Below, in pieces: positions 12,590 to 25,149 of a stretch of DNA of 64,000 nt (positions within the stretch are counted from its first letter, which is position 1; each line of letters opens with the position of its first letter). The position numbers and the translations under genes were made by a program. Source of the DNA: Salvator merianae (taxonomy: Eukaryota; Chordata; Lepidosauria; Squamata; Teiidae); NCBI GenBank assembly GCA_003586115.2, contig QVOM02000116.1:30357062-30421061 (forward strand), in the 5' to 3' direction. The notes below the pieces were generated by a model. That model was not told the DNA's origin. It saw only the letters and a list, made by a program, of their open reading frames with translations, and did no database searches.

Positions 12590-12715
12590 TAGCCATAGTT
12601 CCACAGTGTAACAGCCACTTTGATACCAGAGGATTGCACGTTTGATCCCTGGTATCTTCACAGAAGGAGGTAATAGCAAACTATTTCTGTATGTGCCAAA
12701 AAACTGTGTAAGTTG
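12590..12715 (+). mobile_element. Sauria-SINE-like fragment
   Basis: B-box-like gtttgatccctggta is followed by ggaggtaatagcaaactatttctgtatgtgccaaaaaactg. The same order (B box, GCAAACCACTT.TGT, CCAAGAAAACTG) occurs in the fuller copies at 41690 and 56935. The 3' tail is missing. Confidence 0.6.
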
Positions 12716-12727
12716 CCCATCTACTCA

Positions 12728-12895
12728 CCAATGGCCATTTCTACACTGTGTGGGGTATCCTGTTCTAGGCAACCTGGCTCCCAGGTACCCAGTAAAATGG
12801 CACTGAGATGGTATACTGGACCATGGCCTGTATGCTCTCCATGCATAGTCCGTGATTCTGTATACCCACTAGAATGCTCTGTAGACTGCTTATAA
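12728..12895. mobile_element. Family-H end fragment
   Basis: Begins atggccatttctacactgtgtgggg, a family-type end, then ggtatactggaccatgg, an interior motif shared with 14641 (ggtatactggcc). The other end is not evident. Confidence 0.35.
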
Positions 12896-13059
12896 GTCAC
12901 TTTTGTCTTCTGTTTCTTAGCATTTATATGAAGCTACTGAGGAGATGCTATTATGAAACCTGGAATAAAGTCCCATCATATGCTGTTGACATCCAGCTAT
13001 GGCTGCTTTTGTATAACTGAAAAAGATCACCTGGAAAGGTCCTGAGGGGTATGGTGACT

Positions 13060-14105
13060 ACATGTTGCCACACTCATTGGGCCCACAGACTTCCTTGGAA
13101 ACATCATTTCTGCCAAGTAGAAAAGAACATTCTGAGGGTGCTTGCTACCCTCTTCTGTCTCCACTGCTACAATGTATTCCTATACAGTGCCTGTGTGAGC
13201 ACCCGAAGGCAGTGGCACACTTGGAGATTGCTATCCCAGCCTGTGGGAAGGATGCTTTTGAGGATACTTGCTGCCCACAAGCACTCTCTGCAAGTTCCTC
13301 CTACCCCCAGGCAACTCAGGTATTCAGATGATGTGTCCCTGGGGCCTCCACAGGGTGCCTTCTGGATGCAGTGATTGCTATGTACTGATTTTCAGAGTAA
13401 CCCTGCAGGATAAGCCAGGACCATTTATTCCGTATTGTTGATGGGAGCCCCGAGGCTGATATTTGTCAGGCAGAAGCAACATTCAACCCAGGAAGTTTGA
13501 GTTCTTGTTGTTCAGGCAAACAAATTAACTGATGCTGCTGCTGGGAAGCAACTACCATAGAAGGATATTGCCTTCATTGGCTGCTTGTAGACTTTTTAGA
13601 GGAAACCAGTAGGATACTGTAGAAAAGAGGAGGCAGAATATTTGAAATGATGCAGCAGGGCTGTCTTTATGTTTTGATGACTAAATCGAGAGTAGCCATT
13701 CATTAAACATAATTACATCGCTCTCTACATCAGACCCCTCCATCCATAGTTGATGTATAACTCGCTTCATTCCTTGCCCTTTCCCTTACTAAGGATTGCT
13801 GATGGGAGTTAATAGTTCAGCAACACCTGGAACATCACAGTGATCAACGCATACTATAATTACATCACAAATTTATATTTGTAACTGAACATAAAGATTA
13901 TGTCAGCATTTGGGCTTGCATATGGCTCTTAAAATTCTGAAAGAGTTGATTAACATTTATGAAAACATATAGAAATGTGAGAATTTAGAAAAGACCAGTT
14001 GAGAAAATAAAATAGACTCTTTAAAGATGTCCAGATGCCTCCTCAAAAGTATTTTGTTTTCAAAATTACAGTGTTTGTATGTTCACCAAAGCTAGCTTGA
14101 AAACT
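13060..14105. other. Unrecognised stretch
   Basis: Unrecognised. Overlapping open frames near 13051-13374 in two plus-strand frames look fortuitous. Confidence 0.4.
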
Positions 14106-14110
14106 CTTAG

Positions 14111-14672
14111 GTCATTTCTGCACATGTGGGGGCTGGACCACTCCAGCAGGAGCTGCTCTGACTAGAATGGGCCCTGCTGGAGAACAAGGCCACCTGCAAT
14201 TGGACACCCTTTTCTGGAATAGTCCCTGTGCCAACCCGTACCACTCTGAAGCTCATGTGAGTTTCGGAGGCTGCCGTGAATGCTCTAATGGCCAGGAATG
14301 AAAGTTCCTGCTCTCAGATCCCCAGAGGGTCCCATTTCAGTGGTGCAATTTGGTGCACTGCCAAAGTTGGTTCCCCTGCTAAACCAAAACAGGAAGATTT
14401 GCACCCTTCTGCACAACTCCCTGTTCCATTCCAGAGGCCTTTGAACTGTTGATAGACTTGTTAAAAAGGAATCTACCAGAATCCCAGTCTAGGTGGCCGT
14501 TTTGGTTGCCTAGACCATGCTATGCTCCATCAGATGCAGACAGAAAGATCTATTGCGGGCAGGGACTTTTATGTTCTGCTCCAAAGTGCGGAGCAGAAGA
14601 GAGGGCCCAGAAGGGTCTAAGACTCATGCTGAAGCTGGACTGGTATACTGGCCAGTGCAGAAAGGTTCTAAG
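14111..14672. mobile_element. Family-H MITE-like element, both ends visible
   Basis: Left end gtcatttctgcacatgtggg and right end ggccagtgcagaaaggttc are inverted relative to each other (TTTCTGCAC on both), giving an element of about 560 bp. That is close to the 29543-30075 copy. An internal tctgcacaac block near 14410 may mark a nested end. No open frame of substance, and target duplication not resolved. Confidence 0.55.
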
Positions 14673-14689
14673 TGTTGTTAAATGGTGTT

Positions 14690-17600
14690 GACCTGTGGGA
14701 TGAAGAACATATATTTAAAGGTTAAAATGATTGTTTTAGAACAGCCTTCTGTTGCCAATGTTTCTTTAGAGCTTTCTTCTTTCTACAATGATGCTTACAG
14801 CAGCTTGCTGATAAATGCAGCAGTATCAAGAAGCAGTTTGAAATTGCCTCGCATATGTCATATTAGACACACAGGTGGGAAAATATTGAGCTATATAGAT
14901 TGTGGTTTTGCTTTGAGTCTCGACTGGGTTTTTATCCCCTCATTGTAATGACTGCCCTGGGTCTGTCATGAATACTGTGGAACATCACCTTTCCCCTGAA
15001 GCTCTCAAGGGTCAGACTAGCAGATGTATAAAACTGATATCTTACCAACGCAGGTTACAATAAATTAGGTGGGTTTCCAGGCTAACCTCTCTTCTCTTTT
15101 TCTGCCATTCTGCCACTTTGTCTGGCACGTTCCTGCTTTCCCAGGTTCCCCGGCCGTTCACTTCAAACCAAAAGCCTTCTGATTTATGTCCAGGAATTGG
15201 TTTCTCTTTCAGCTAGTTTTTAGCTGGTTTGTTTTCTTTAAAACATAAACCAGAATGCGACCATTCTTAAGTGAACTGTGCAAGAGTTGTGCTCTAGTTT
15301 TGTTTTTTTAAAGCAGAAAATGTATGAAACTATTTAAATGGAAAATGAAGCTGTGGGCACATATCATGCCTCTCCAGACCTCTTGAGGGGCAGTTGCTGT
15401 TGGTACATCTCCGCTATCCAGGGTAATAGCTGACATGGCTGCCGCCCGATTTGGCTAGGGGAAATGACTGATTCTGGTGTGGCCTCCACTCACTCATAAT
15501 TCCACAGGAGACCAGGGCTCAAAGAAGAAACCCTCCCTCCAAACTCTGAAGAATCCCTCAACTCCCATTAATCTGAGGGCGTTTGAGCATTTTATTGCAG
15601 AAGCAAGATTATGTCAGTGCTAAGAGATAAAGATTGCATTGTGAATTATACAGAGCAGTTGATGGCGAGGGGACCAATAGAAATGCAAGTACTCATTCAT
15701 TTTTAGACATACTCACAGCATCACTTTATACAACATATGTGGACATGTGCAGAAGGTATGCTTAAGTGAAAGCTGAAGGAAAAGCTGCACATTTTTCTGT
15801 ATTCCAATTATCATTGTTCCAGTGGATTAGAAAGCAAAAAAAGTAGAAGTCAAACTGGAGACATTTTTTAGTTCAGTTGCCTGCCAAGTTAAGTCTGACA
15901 AATGGTGAGTGTGTATAATTAATGCTGTCATCTTTCCCTAGACCAAAGGGCGACTGCGGTAACTATAGATTGTAATTGTCATCGTTGTCACATAAAATGT
16001 GCTATTATTAAGTTCAGGCTGAATTTTATTGCTTCAAATGCTCATAAATTGAACGGTCAGTCATTTAAATTACCAAGTGGAAGAGCTTTGGAGCTTGCTC
16101 TAACGTTACTTCCAAGACAATGTATTTGACTTTAGACCTCCAGAAACTAATTGGGTTTCTTTAAGCAGATGTTAAACAGGTTACAACCCATAAGAAAAAA
16201 AAGAAACCTCTGACAGACACTCCATTGATGTTTTAAACATTTTTACATTTTAATTTACCAGGTTTTGTGTGCATGTGCATAGAAATGCAAATGGAGGTTG
16301 GCTGGCAGGGCACTTTTAAAAGATGAATCTCTTGCCTTGCAAAAAGATGAGCTGCAGATGATAAAATGCTCGTCTGAAGCTGTGATGAACAGTCCACTTA
16401 ACTTCATATTTAAGACAAAGGGGGAGAGTGTTGGTTCCTGAGATACAGAGGGCAGATGGAATTCAGACTATAAAAGGTTTTGCTTCTCATGATACTCAAT
16501 TTGCATCTAATCAACTAGTTAAGATAGAAACACCTTGCCATTTGCAAGGAATTCACACAATTCAAAGAAATCAACAACATTCTTTTCCTGTAAACATCAC
16601 TTTTAAAAGTACCTTGAGTAAGGAGAATTAAACTTTAGCTAAAACTTACAAAGCTTACCTTGCATTAAATCAGTATCAGCTATGGGAAAATCACACCAGA
16701 ATGTGAGACTGCATATCAAATGTGCAGTTTTTCTTCCAATTTGCATTTTCTACAGATTTTTTTTTCCTGCACAGAAAATATATTTCTTCATCATATACAG
16801 GTTTTTTTTAAAGGTGAACCCATACCCATATAAATAGAGGCAGGACATGGACATTCCTTGGGGTGAGGAAGAGGGTGCAGAACCAACCATTTATGATGCT
16901 ACAGGGACTCTAGGCCTTCTGTCTTGCCTTTTTATTGTTTTGTTTGCAGAGTTGTGTAGAAATGCATTTGGGGATATCAACAACAAAATATTCCTGTTGT
17001 CAACATTGCTTTTTCTCTACTGAGGAAAAGCAAGCATGGATTGAAGCTCCAAAGCTAGAGAGGGAAGAGGAAGAATAGGTGTAAACCCAATCCAGACAAT
17101 TTCTGGTGAATGAGGGCAGAAGTGACAATTGGGCAGTGAAGGAGAAATGGAAAACTACCAAATTGGGAGAGAGTTTAAGTCATGAAGATCAATAACCAAA
17201 AGGGAAACTTCTGCACAAAAACAAGACAATCAATAATAACAATACATTTGACTGCAAAGGAGCAGAAAACAGAAAAGAGAAACCATTACCTTTCAAAATT
17301 CACAAAATTCTGCTGAATTCTAATGTCTGTCTAATTTTGAGTCCATCTGTATGGAATGGTTTAGACTGACAATTCTCAAAATTCAAATTTCACAAAAATC
17401 TGCCTAATTTGAATCTTTATCTTTTTTTTAATTTTTGGAACCTGGTCTTATTCCTGTCATTAGCTATGGAAATGTGTGGTGGCTCTGTGGCAAAATCGGC
17501 ATGGATGAAGGTGGGCATGGAAGCCGTTTGTTCCTCGGGTAGAGGGTTGTGAGCTTGGCTGATGTGCTGTTGTACAAAACCAGAGGGGAAAAAAAAATCA

Positions 17601-18255
17601 CAGGTTCTCCTTAACTGTTCTTTGAAGTTGACTAGAGAAGTAAGCAGAAGTGCTAGTGAAGCAGATTTCCACAAATCTGAAGTTCTCAAATAGTAGCTCA
17701 CTGATCTTTTCCTAATATCCAAATTCTCCTTAATTCTAGTTTTGTAGCCATTCAAAAAGACAGGGCATAATCCAGCTATGTTAAGCACTTTTTAGTTCTG
17801 TTAATATCAGTGCAAATGAGTTAAGAATGTACTTCACTTTCCCATTAGAATAAATGGGATTTAAATGTGCATAATTTTGGCTGGATTGTGCCCTTAATAC
17901 ACATCTAATGGCCTTCTAATTATTTTCACATAAGCAGTTATTGTAGTTGCCTGAGGAATATTGAACCATCACCAATGGAAGATTATGAATTTGCTATCAA
18001 GAGTGGGAAACTGGTAGATCCCAGAAGGAAATATAAAATTAAAACATATTAACAGGACTATCACATTTTATCCTTGGTGACATTTTGCGCACAGCTTTCT
18101 GTTAATCCATGTATCACTGTTTCTTCTGCATTGTGTTTCTATTTAATTTTCTTCCTCTTGTTCTTTCTCAGATTCCACTGACTGCATCCCTGCATTTCTA
18201 GAATTAGGTTGCATTTCTATAGAGTACTCACTTCAGAGATAAGCCCCAAGAGTAG
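14690..18255. other. Unrecognised stretch, possible conserved non-coding DNA
   Basis: About 3.5 kb with no repeat family I recognise, which is unusual in this repeat-dense window. The part around 15940-16135 (for example attgtaattgtcatcgttgtcac and ggtcagtcatttaaattaccaagtgg) is unique-looking and rich in TAAT/ATTA cores, as many vertebrate conserved non-coding elements are. This is only an inference. Confidence 0.3.
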
Positions 18256-18257
18256 AT

Positions 18258-19405
18258 AAGAACATACAAACATAAGAGGAGCCCTGCTGGATCAGGCCAC
18301 AGCCCATCAAGTCCAGCTTCCTGTCTCACACAGCGGCCCACCAATTGCTTCTGGGCATTCTCAAGCAGAATATAAAGGCAAAACCTTCACCTGCTTTTGA
18401 CTCCCGGCAAATGACTCTTAGAGGCATCTTGCCTGTCTCTCCACCCTGGAGGCAGTACCTAGGCATCCATTATAGTAGCCATTGATACACCTGACCTTCA
18501 TGAATCTGTCCAATCCATTCTTAAAGCTACCTAGGGTGATGGTGTCACCACCTCTTCCGGTAGTAAATTCCATAGACAGATACCTCTCTGGGTGAACAAA
18601 TACTTCCCTTTGTCAATCCTAACTCTCTTACCCATCAGCTTCATAGAGTGCTCCCTGGTCCTAGTGTTGTGTGATAGAGAAAATATTTTTTCTCTATTCA
18701 CTTTTTCGATACTGTGCATGATTTTATACACTTCAAGAAGATCCCCTTTTAACTGCCATCTTTCAAGGCTGAAGAGGCCAAGGCGTTGCAGCCTGATTCT
18801 GTAGGGAAGGTGTTCCAGCCCCTTGATCATTCTGGTGGCCCTTTTTGGCACCTTTTCCAGTTCCGCAATATGCTTTCTGAGGTGAGGTGATCAGAATTGT
18901 ATACAGTATTCCAAGTGTGGTCTCACAATAGATTCAAAGAGAGGCACAATGACACTTGCTGACTTGTTTTCTATTTTCTTACTAATTACCCCTAGCACTG
19001 GATTTGCTTTTTTCACTGCTGTTGCATACTGGGTCAACACCTCCATTGAGCTGTCAACTAGAACCCCAAGATCCCTTTTCTGATCTGTTACAGAAAGTTT
19101 GGCCCCCATCAGTTTAGAGGTCTAACTGGGGTTCTTTGCCCCAGTATGCATCACTTTGCACTTGCTAAGACTGAAGTGCATTTGCCACTTTGTTGCCCAC
19201 TCACACAATGTCAAGAAATCCCTCTGGAGCTCTTTGCAACCACTTTCAATTTTTACTACCCTAGACAATTTAGTGTCATCAGCAAACTTTGCTAACTCAC
19301 TACTTACCCCTACTTCTAGATCATTTATGAATAAATTAAAAAGCACAGGTCCTAATACTGAACCTTGTGGGACCCCACTTCTCACCTCTTTCCACTCTCA
19401 GACCT
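18258..19405 (-). mobile_element. CR1-like LINE, 5'-truncated
   Basis: On the minus strand this carries the second half of a CR1-type reverse transcriptase and its 3' region, ending in the CR1-type context CTGATCCAGCAGGGCTCC followed by TTATGTTTGTATGTTCTTA. The 5' end is cut at about 19400, just before the SGVPQGSV motif. The same 3' region recurs at 44944-45238 and, shorter, near 28500, 53345 and (plus strand) 59131, so the family is well represented locally. Confidence 0.8.
18531..19385 (-). pseudogene. CR1-type reverse transcriptase, C-terminal half
   Basis: A single frame of about 285 codons runs from SGVPQGSVLGPVLFNLFIND (RT motif 4/5 region) through FADDTKL (the catalytic YADD/FADD box) and KCKVMHTG, DLGVLVDSS and RPHLEYCIQF to IKGLEHLPYRIRLQRLGLFS and LWNLLPEEVV. 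These are canonical CR1 motifs in canonical order. Only two stops interrupt it: TAG after AKNPS and TGA replacing the expected W after EYCIQF. A frame slip near 18535 moves the end (GLDRFMKVRCINGYYNG) into another frame. The endonuclease and RT N-terminal half are lost by 5' truncation. Confidence 0.8.
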
Positions 19406-19409
19406 GTGC

Positions 19410-21695
19410 ATTTATTCCTACTTTCTGTTTCCTGTCCTGGTACAGCCCACATAAGTGCGGAAAGGGCACTCATGTTTAAGTTTCTCCTATTATTTCTATC
19501 TCTGTTGATAATTGTGAATCATGTTATTTTAAGTTACATGTTTCTTGAATTATATTGGTTTTAATTGCAGGGAATCATTGAAGAATATAAATGAAATAAA
19601 TAAATGTTTATGTCACTTATGTTTATATGACACCTTTTCCTATGTGCTTCAAGTGATTTACAAGTAAACTGCCACAATTATAAAGCAATAATTCAAATTA
19701 GAAATTATTAAACTAGAAATGTTTATGAGGATATCTAATTTGAGATCTTCTTGCCTAACAATGTTTTAGTCTACTGAGGACTTAAATGGTTTGGCAAATG
19801 AAATGAGGCTTCTAGTCTAAGCCTTATTCCATAAGTTACCCTGTGGGATTCTACTCAACAGAAGCTGGAGAAGATAGGCCTTTGCTCTGGCCTAATAAGA
19901 CTTTTTTGTGTTTCCCCCCCCCCCCCAAGGCACCCATTAAAACAGACTGGATTTAGTGGATGTCTATAAATTTGGCATAATAAGATTTTTGGACTGATCT
20001 CAGAGCACAATCTTAGCCTACCATGTAAGCACCATGTAAGCAAAGAAAGTTTCTGGCTGATTCCTGGGAGATCCCTTAAGAATGCCTTATCTGTTGCTCT
20101 GTGTTGTGGGATGAGAGAAAGATGTGATACAAAATAAGAGACATGGTCAATTTTTTGAATATTTAAAGTGTGTGTGTATAGATTTCTACCACTTTTAGAT
20201 ATATTTATAGTGACTCATGCAGTGTGGCCTTTCTCCCTATAAGATACAAGCTATGTTTCTATGAGTTCTGTCATATACAAGTTGGTGCTGGGGCAGGAGC
20301 CATGCTGGACATCATGGCTGCTGTTCTTAGGAGGAATGCTTCTGAGAGGAAACTGCTCTCAAAGCAAGTGGGATTTTCTCATGGACCACTGGAAGTAAGG
20401 CTAGAAAGTCAGGCATTTTCAGTGCCTTAAAAAGTGGCCTGTGTGGAAATGAAAAAAAGTCAGTTGCTTCCTCTCCCTCTGTGCTTGCATACCATTTGAA
20501 GAAGATTATAGGTAAGTTGACCTTTATGGGGGCTGCAGTGACTTGTGGGGCAATAGTGGGTGGGTGCATGTTAACATCCCCCCCGGGGGCATTTAAATGT
20601 GTGGAGGTCCAGCTCCCAGATCATTTGGGGGTGAGTAAGCACCCTGTGGAGGTTGCCTATATATACATTCTTCATGCATACATGTATGCCCGCATGTATT
20701 TGCATGCACACACCATATACTGTACTAATGAAAGTATGATAATTGCCATGCAATATTGTTAAAAGGAAAGAAAGTAGGCAGAATTTTTGGACATTTTTTT
20801 TCTTTTTGCAAAATAATAAAAAATGCCTTGCAATGAAAAGTGAGATCATGTTAAGATTTAATACATCTCAAAGCAAACACAATTCAGTTTGATACATGAC
20901 CCTTTTATCTTGCAGCCTTAAAATGCCTCCCTCCTGCCATGCCATTCATTACTTCTTTCCTTGGGGAAATATGCAAAGACATGCTGTTATACCCAAGTCG
21001 GTCCCGTGGAGAGGGTTTTTTTTGCTTTTTTATTTTTCAGCCCTATCAGCATTTATTCTCACCAATCATTTCTCTTTTGTTCTCAGTGACCATTGTACCC
21101 ATTGTACTCAGTAATCCACTTGAGTGATGATGCCAAGGGAAGACTAAGAGGAGCTATGTTTAACAACAACAACAAATTCCTTGGTGACTTGGTATTTTTT
21201 CAGAAACTCTTTGTGACAAAAATTGATTGCCAGCCTAGAGACAATTAAACACATTGACCGAAGTTTATTTATCACTATCAAAACTAATTAATCCATACTG
21301 CAATACAATCTGTGTTGATTCCAGGTGGAAAACTTGCTTAGAAATGTCAGCTGACCTTGATTATTACTTCTTGATTATTAGTAGTATATAATCCATTGAA
21401 AACAAACATGATAAGTGTCTGCTAAGGCCCTCAATCAGTGATTATGCCATTAAGAGCATCCTTGCGGCAATGTTCTCCTTTGCTCAAGAAAGAGATGAAA
21501 AGATATTTAAACCAAACATTTTAATCTGCATTGTGTTGTCATACTGGATTATTTCTGTACCCCAAAAAAGAAGAGAATTGTTCCTATTATAAAGCCACAT
21601 TTTAAAAATAAGTGTGCTTATTGTGAAAGAAAACCAGCTTAGGGTCTTCCAAGCCAGTTTCATGCTAAGATATTTTTCTCTGTTTCCAGGATGCA
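19410..21695. other. Mostly unrecognised stretch
   Basis: Contains a LINE-like A/T-rich end at about 19560-19612 (gaatataaatgaaataaataaatg) and a poly-C run at about 19914-19926. I see no gene. The short frames at 20224-20849 overlap on both strands. Confidence 0.4.
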
Positions 21696-21701
21696 CATTG
21701 A

Positions 21702-22339
21702 CTCTTAAAGTGCTATTTTCATGTATTTGCACAATCAAAAAGTGGCAAGAAAGCAGCACAGACTAGGAATGTACTGAACTGCCATTCATTGTTTGATGAA
21801 CAGCAGAAGAGGCATGGACCTGTAAGGTCCTTTATCCAGCAGTCCTTGATTCCCTTGGAAAGTTTTACGAGACTCCCAAGAAGGGAGTCGCATCCAAGAG
21901 GCTGGATTGCAGCATATATTGAAGTGCATCATCATGCATGTGCGCAACCTGATATGCAGCTCTGTGCATGCACAATGACATCTCACATATCTGCGTGCAT
22001 CCATCATGCTACCGTGCAACACCATCATACATGTGTGTGGCTAATCATGAGATTGCATGTGTGTGATGATGTGCTCCAACTTATGCTGCAGGCCCGTCAA
22101 TGGAGGGGGCTAAAATGGCACTGGACCAGGCTACACAAAAGAGGTAGATGAAGCTCCCTACTCGGGGGTCATGTAAAACTTTCCAAGGGAGTAGAGACTA
22201 TTGAACAAAGGACCTTACAGTCCTGTGTGGTACTGCTGTTTGTTGAATGACAAATAGCAGTTCAGCACATCCCTAGCATGTGCTATTTTCTTGCTGCTTT
22301 TTGACTGTGCAATATACATGGAAATAGCACCTTAAGAAC
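21702..22339. mobile_element. Large foldback element (about 640 bp)
   Basis: The two halves are inverted copies about a centre near 22020. Exact matched blocks include tcccttggaaagttttac (21851-21868) against its reverse complement at 22173-22190, and tgtaaggtccttt (21821-21833) against 22207-22219. The outer tcttaaag at 21703 pairs with cttaaga at 22331. Clear arms are about 190 bp each, and weaker pairing (gcatatattg-gcatcatca against tgatgatgtg-cttatgc) continues inward. Inner ends of the form TAGGRATGTRCTGAACTGC occur at about 21774 and 22275. No coding capacity. Confidence 0.75.
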
Positions 22340-22344
22340 AGACT

Positions 22345-22875
22345 CTGTTAGGAAAACCATGGGGTTAAGCAAAATGATGGATGTCCAGTCTACCAAGGTA
22401 TGTCAATGGCATGAGGGGCCAGGTTATCAATAAACCAGTGATGTTTTAGAGGGGAAACCAGTATCTGTGGCAGGGTGACCCAGACTACCAATGTCAGTCA
22501 ATGGCACCTCAGAGTCCAAATCACATTGCTGAAAGTTTCCAGGACTAAGTATATGAGCAAAGATAAGTGTGGAAAAATGAAACTGTATTCCAAATCACGA
22601 TGTACAAGGGACTACTTTGTTGTAGAAGGTAGAGCAGTCTGTGTGCAATTATCTAGAAAGCTGAACTATATAATAGTGAATACCAGATGATGGAGGAAAC
22701 AGCATGGTGATGATATCACAGTTGTTTTTGGTTGTTTGTCCACCATAATACGGCATTCAGTAGTGCCTTTCAGTACAGTGTAGCAGAATCTGAAAGATGC
22801 TTCTTTTTTGGGCTACAGTTTCCATGCTACCTACTCAATATATGGAGTTTTTCCGTCTATTGGATAGTTTTCTCA
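22345..22875. other. Unrecognised stretch
   Basis: No gene or repeat family recognised. Confidence 0.4.
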
Positions 22876-22880
22876 GTCTT

Positions 22881-23290
22881 GGAACCTTTCTACACTTACC
22901 TGTGGAACAGTCCAGTGTGGAGTCTAATCCTCTTCAGGTCCCTCACATGATCTCTGGAGCCAGTGCGGGGTGCACACAGCCAAAAGTGATCCAGTAGCAG
23001 TCTATCCCAGGTTGCTTGTACTGGCACAGATCAGCCTGCTGTAGCACAGGATAGCTCTCCACTGTGCAGAAAGGGCCATTAGGCTCCTTGTTTTTGGGAA
23101 CACTGGGAATGGCCAACTTCCATGGCCACTTCCAGTGTTTCTGAAAATGTTCCTATCCAGAAACTTCATACCCAGAAAACAAAAGTTCTCTGCCTGCAAT
23201 GTTTTCATGGCTGGGATAGTGGCAGGTGTGCAAGCAGCATGCCGCCATTTTATGACGTGTTCTACTAACCATTCACCAATGTAACATTTT
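22881..23290. mobile_element. Family-H ends plus family-J-like copy
   Basis: 22881-23083 is framed by ggaacctttctacacttacc and its inverse-type partner ccactgtgcagaaagggcc, the family-H signature. The adjoining 23085-23290 (ttccagtgtttctgaaaatg, aaaacaaaagttctctgcctgcaatgttttcatggctggg) matches 25200-25320 and 58090-58205, a second repeat called J here. Confidence 0.5.
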
Positions 23291-23299
23291 TTTAAGGTT

Positions 23300-24805
23300 C
23301 TTCAAAGCCAGACCTGCCTTCTTGCAGATCCTGCCTCACTATGAAACATCTTTTCACATTGCTTCTCCAATGCCAATTGCATTAGTGCGACATTTATTTT
23401 GAATGCTGGTATGGTTGAACCAAGTCTCACCAGATGCATATGGAACAAGCTATTCTTTTCATAAGGAGAGGGGGGGCTGATTCATATCACAGATCCCAAA
23501 TTCTTTCATCACCATTTTATTGTCACGTTCGCTGTAGAGATGAGCAGATGTGAAATGGATGAGCAGGCAGGAACTATTAGCTTCTCTCTTTCAAGTTTGC
23601 TCAGTCAACATTTTGACATACTCTCGGAGACAATTGTCATTTTTATCTTTTTCAAAGTCCAAATTATGGTTCTATCGGTGAGAAGAAGAAAAGCCCACTC
23701 CCCTCTTCCTAGCCCAAATCTATATCGACTGCTTCTGTTCCTTGTAATTCTGTATGTCTGTACCATCCTTTCCTTTTGGATTTTCTATGAAGTGGCTCAG
23801 AGACCACCCACAGAGTCTGCTGGGTTTGAGTTGCTCAGCAATTAAGCTGATAGCCAGTCTCAGCATGAGGAAACAGCAGGGAAAATAACAGAAGGGAAAT
23901 CTTGCACAATTGCTACTATGACCAAAAAAAAAAAAAGAGACAAATTTCTCTCTGGCATTTTCACTTAGGATCTGTCTGAGGCAGAGCCTGTCTATTGCAG
24001 TTAATCTAGTATTTGTTTTGGTTGACGCATTGCTAATATTGGTTCAAAATATTGTGCGGCCATAAGAAGTTGATCTTCTCAGAGGTGCATCCCAGTGTCC
24101 CCCAGTATCCAGATGGTGGTGATTTTGGCAGATTCCATCATTATTTATTTCATTGTAGAGATGTCTCTTGGAAGCACTAGTCAAACCATGCAGGGCAGCT
24201 GGAATTACCGACATTTTTGGTTTTGATGGTCAACTTGTACTTCGGATTAAGTAAATGATTGCTGTATGGATTTTTTCTTGAAATAGTCATTGCATAAGAC
24301 TCTATTCTTTCTGATTTTAATTCTATTATGCTGATATTACATATTTGCATACTTTGCACATTTGAGCATGTCTAAAGCTAGTTACTCAATTCCTATATTA
24401 TTGTTACTGTTGATTCATGAAGTGTCTTATCTTTTGACTATGGACATTCCTGATTTTCACTTGGTTTTTCAGGATCCATATCAGATAGACTTTTTTTTTG
24501 TTGTTTGCTTCAAATGCTTCATAAAGCATTCCAAATAGCTCTTTTTGCATACCTACCACATGAAGAAATACATGAAAGCATGAAAATTGCTGACTAAGAA
24601 GCATTGATAATACCATCCCATTTAGCATCTACCTTTTCTCAGTTGCACCAGTTCTTCCAAAAGATCCTGGCATGTAACACACCAGGTTGGTGATTTTTCA
24701 TTTCTACTCTTGAAGCAGTTACACTTGCCTCCCAAATTGCTTAGGATATTTGTAAAGCTAAGTAGACAATATCTGTGTCCTTGGCACCCATTTTCTGTCT
24801 TAATC
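23300..24805. other. Unrecognised stretch
   Basis: No gene or repeat family recognised. The 101-codon plus-strand frame at 23540-23845 has a hydrophobic stretch (RLLLFLVILYVCTILSFWIF) but no start context, neighbours or homology I can name, so I do not call it. Confidence 0.35.
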
Positions 24806-24810
24806 CACAC

Positions 24811-24836
24811 ATAGATAGATAGATAGATAGATAGAG

Positions 24837-24875
<39 letters not shown>

Positions 24876-24910
24876 CATCCATCCATCCATCCATCCATCC
24901 CTCCCTCCCT
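24811..24910. repeat. Compound (ATAG)n / (ATCT)n / (CCAT)n / (CCCT)n microsatellite
   Basis: (ATAG)6 at 24811-24834 is followed by agatct and then its complement (ATCT)n to about 24875, then CCAT repeats to 24900 and CCCT units to 24910. The first two blocks can pair as a 24-bp stem (24811-24834 with 24843-24866) around an 8-base loop. The later blocks look like stepwise single-base derivatives of ATCT. Confidence 0.95.
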
Positions 24911-25149
24911 ATACCCAGAATGGGTCACATTTCTTGTTTAAATTTTTGTGTACAATAGAGCAGATTAAGGCAATGTTTGCATGGGACCATTGAGGCTTTG
25001 ATGCCCCTGCACTCATCCAGCAGGCATCTCGCCCTGTGTGCTCATTCGTGTAAAGGAAGAGCGATAGGAGGAATGTAGAGAGCACTTCCTCTCACTGCTC
25101 TGCCGCCACCACTTGTGCAGATATACCTTAGTTCACTTCCTTCATTGTG

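Noticed and set aside
23540..23845. Possible small membrane protein (hydrophobic stretch, 101 codons)
   Set aside because: There is only one hydrophobic segment, no conservation evidence and no gene context; such frames are expected by chance in 64 kb.
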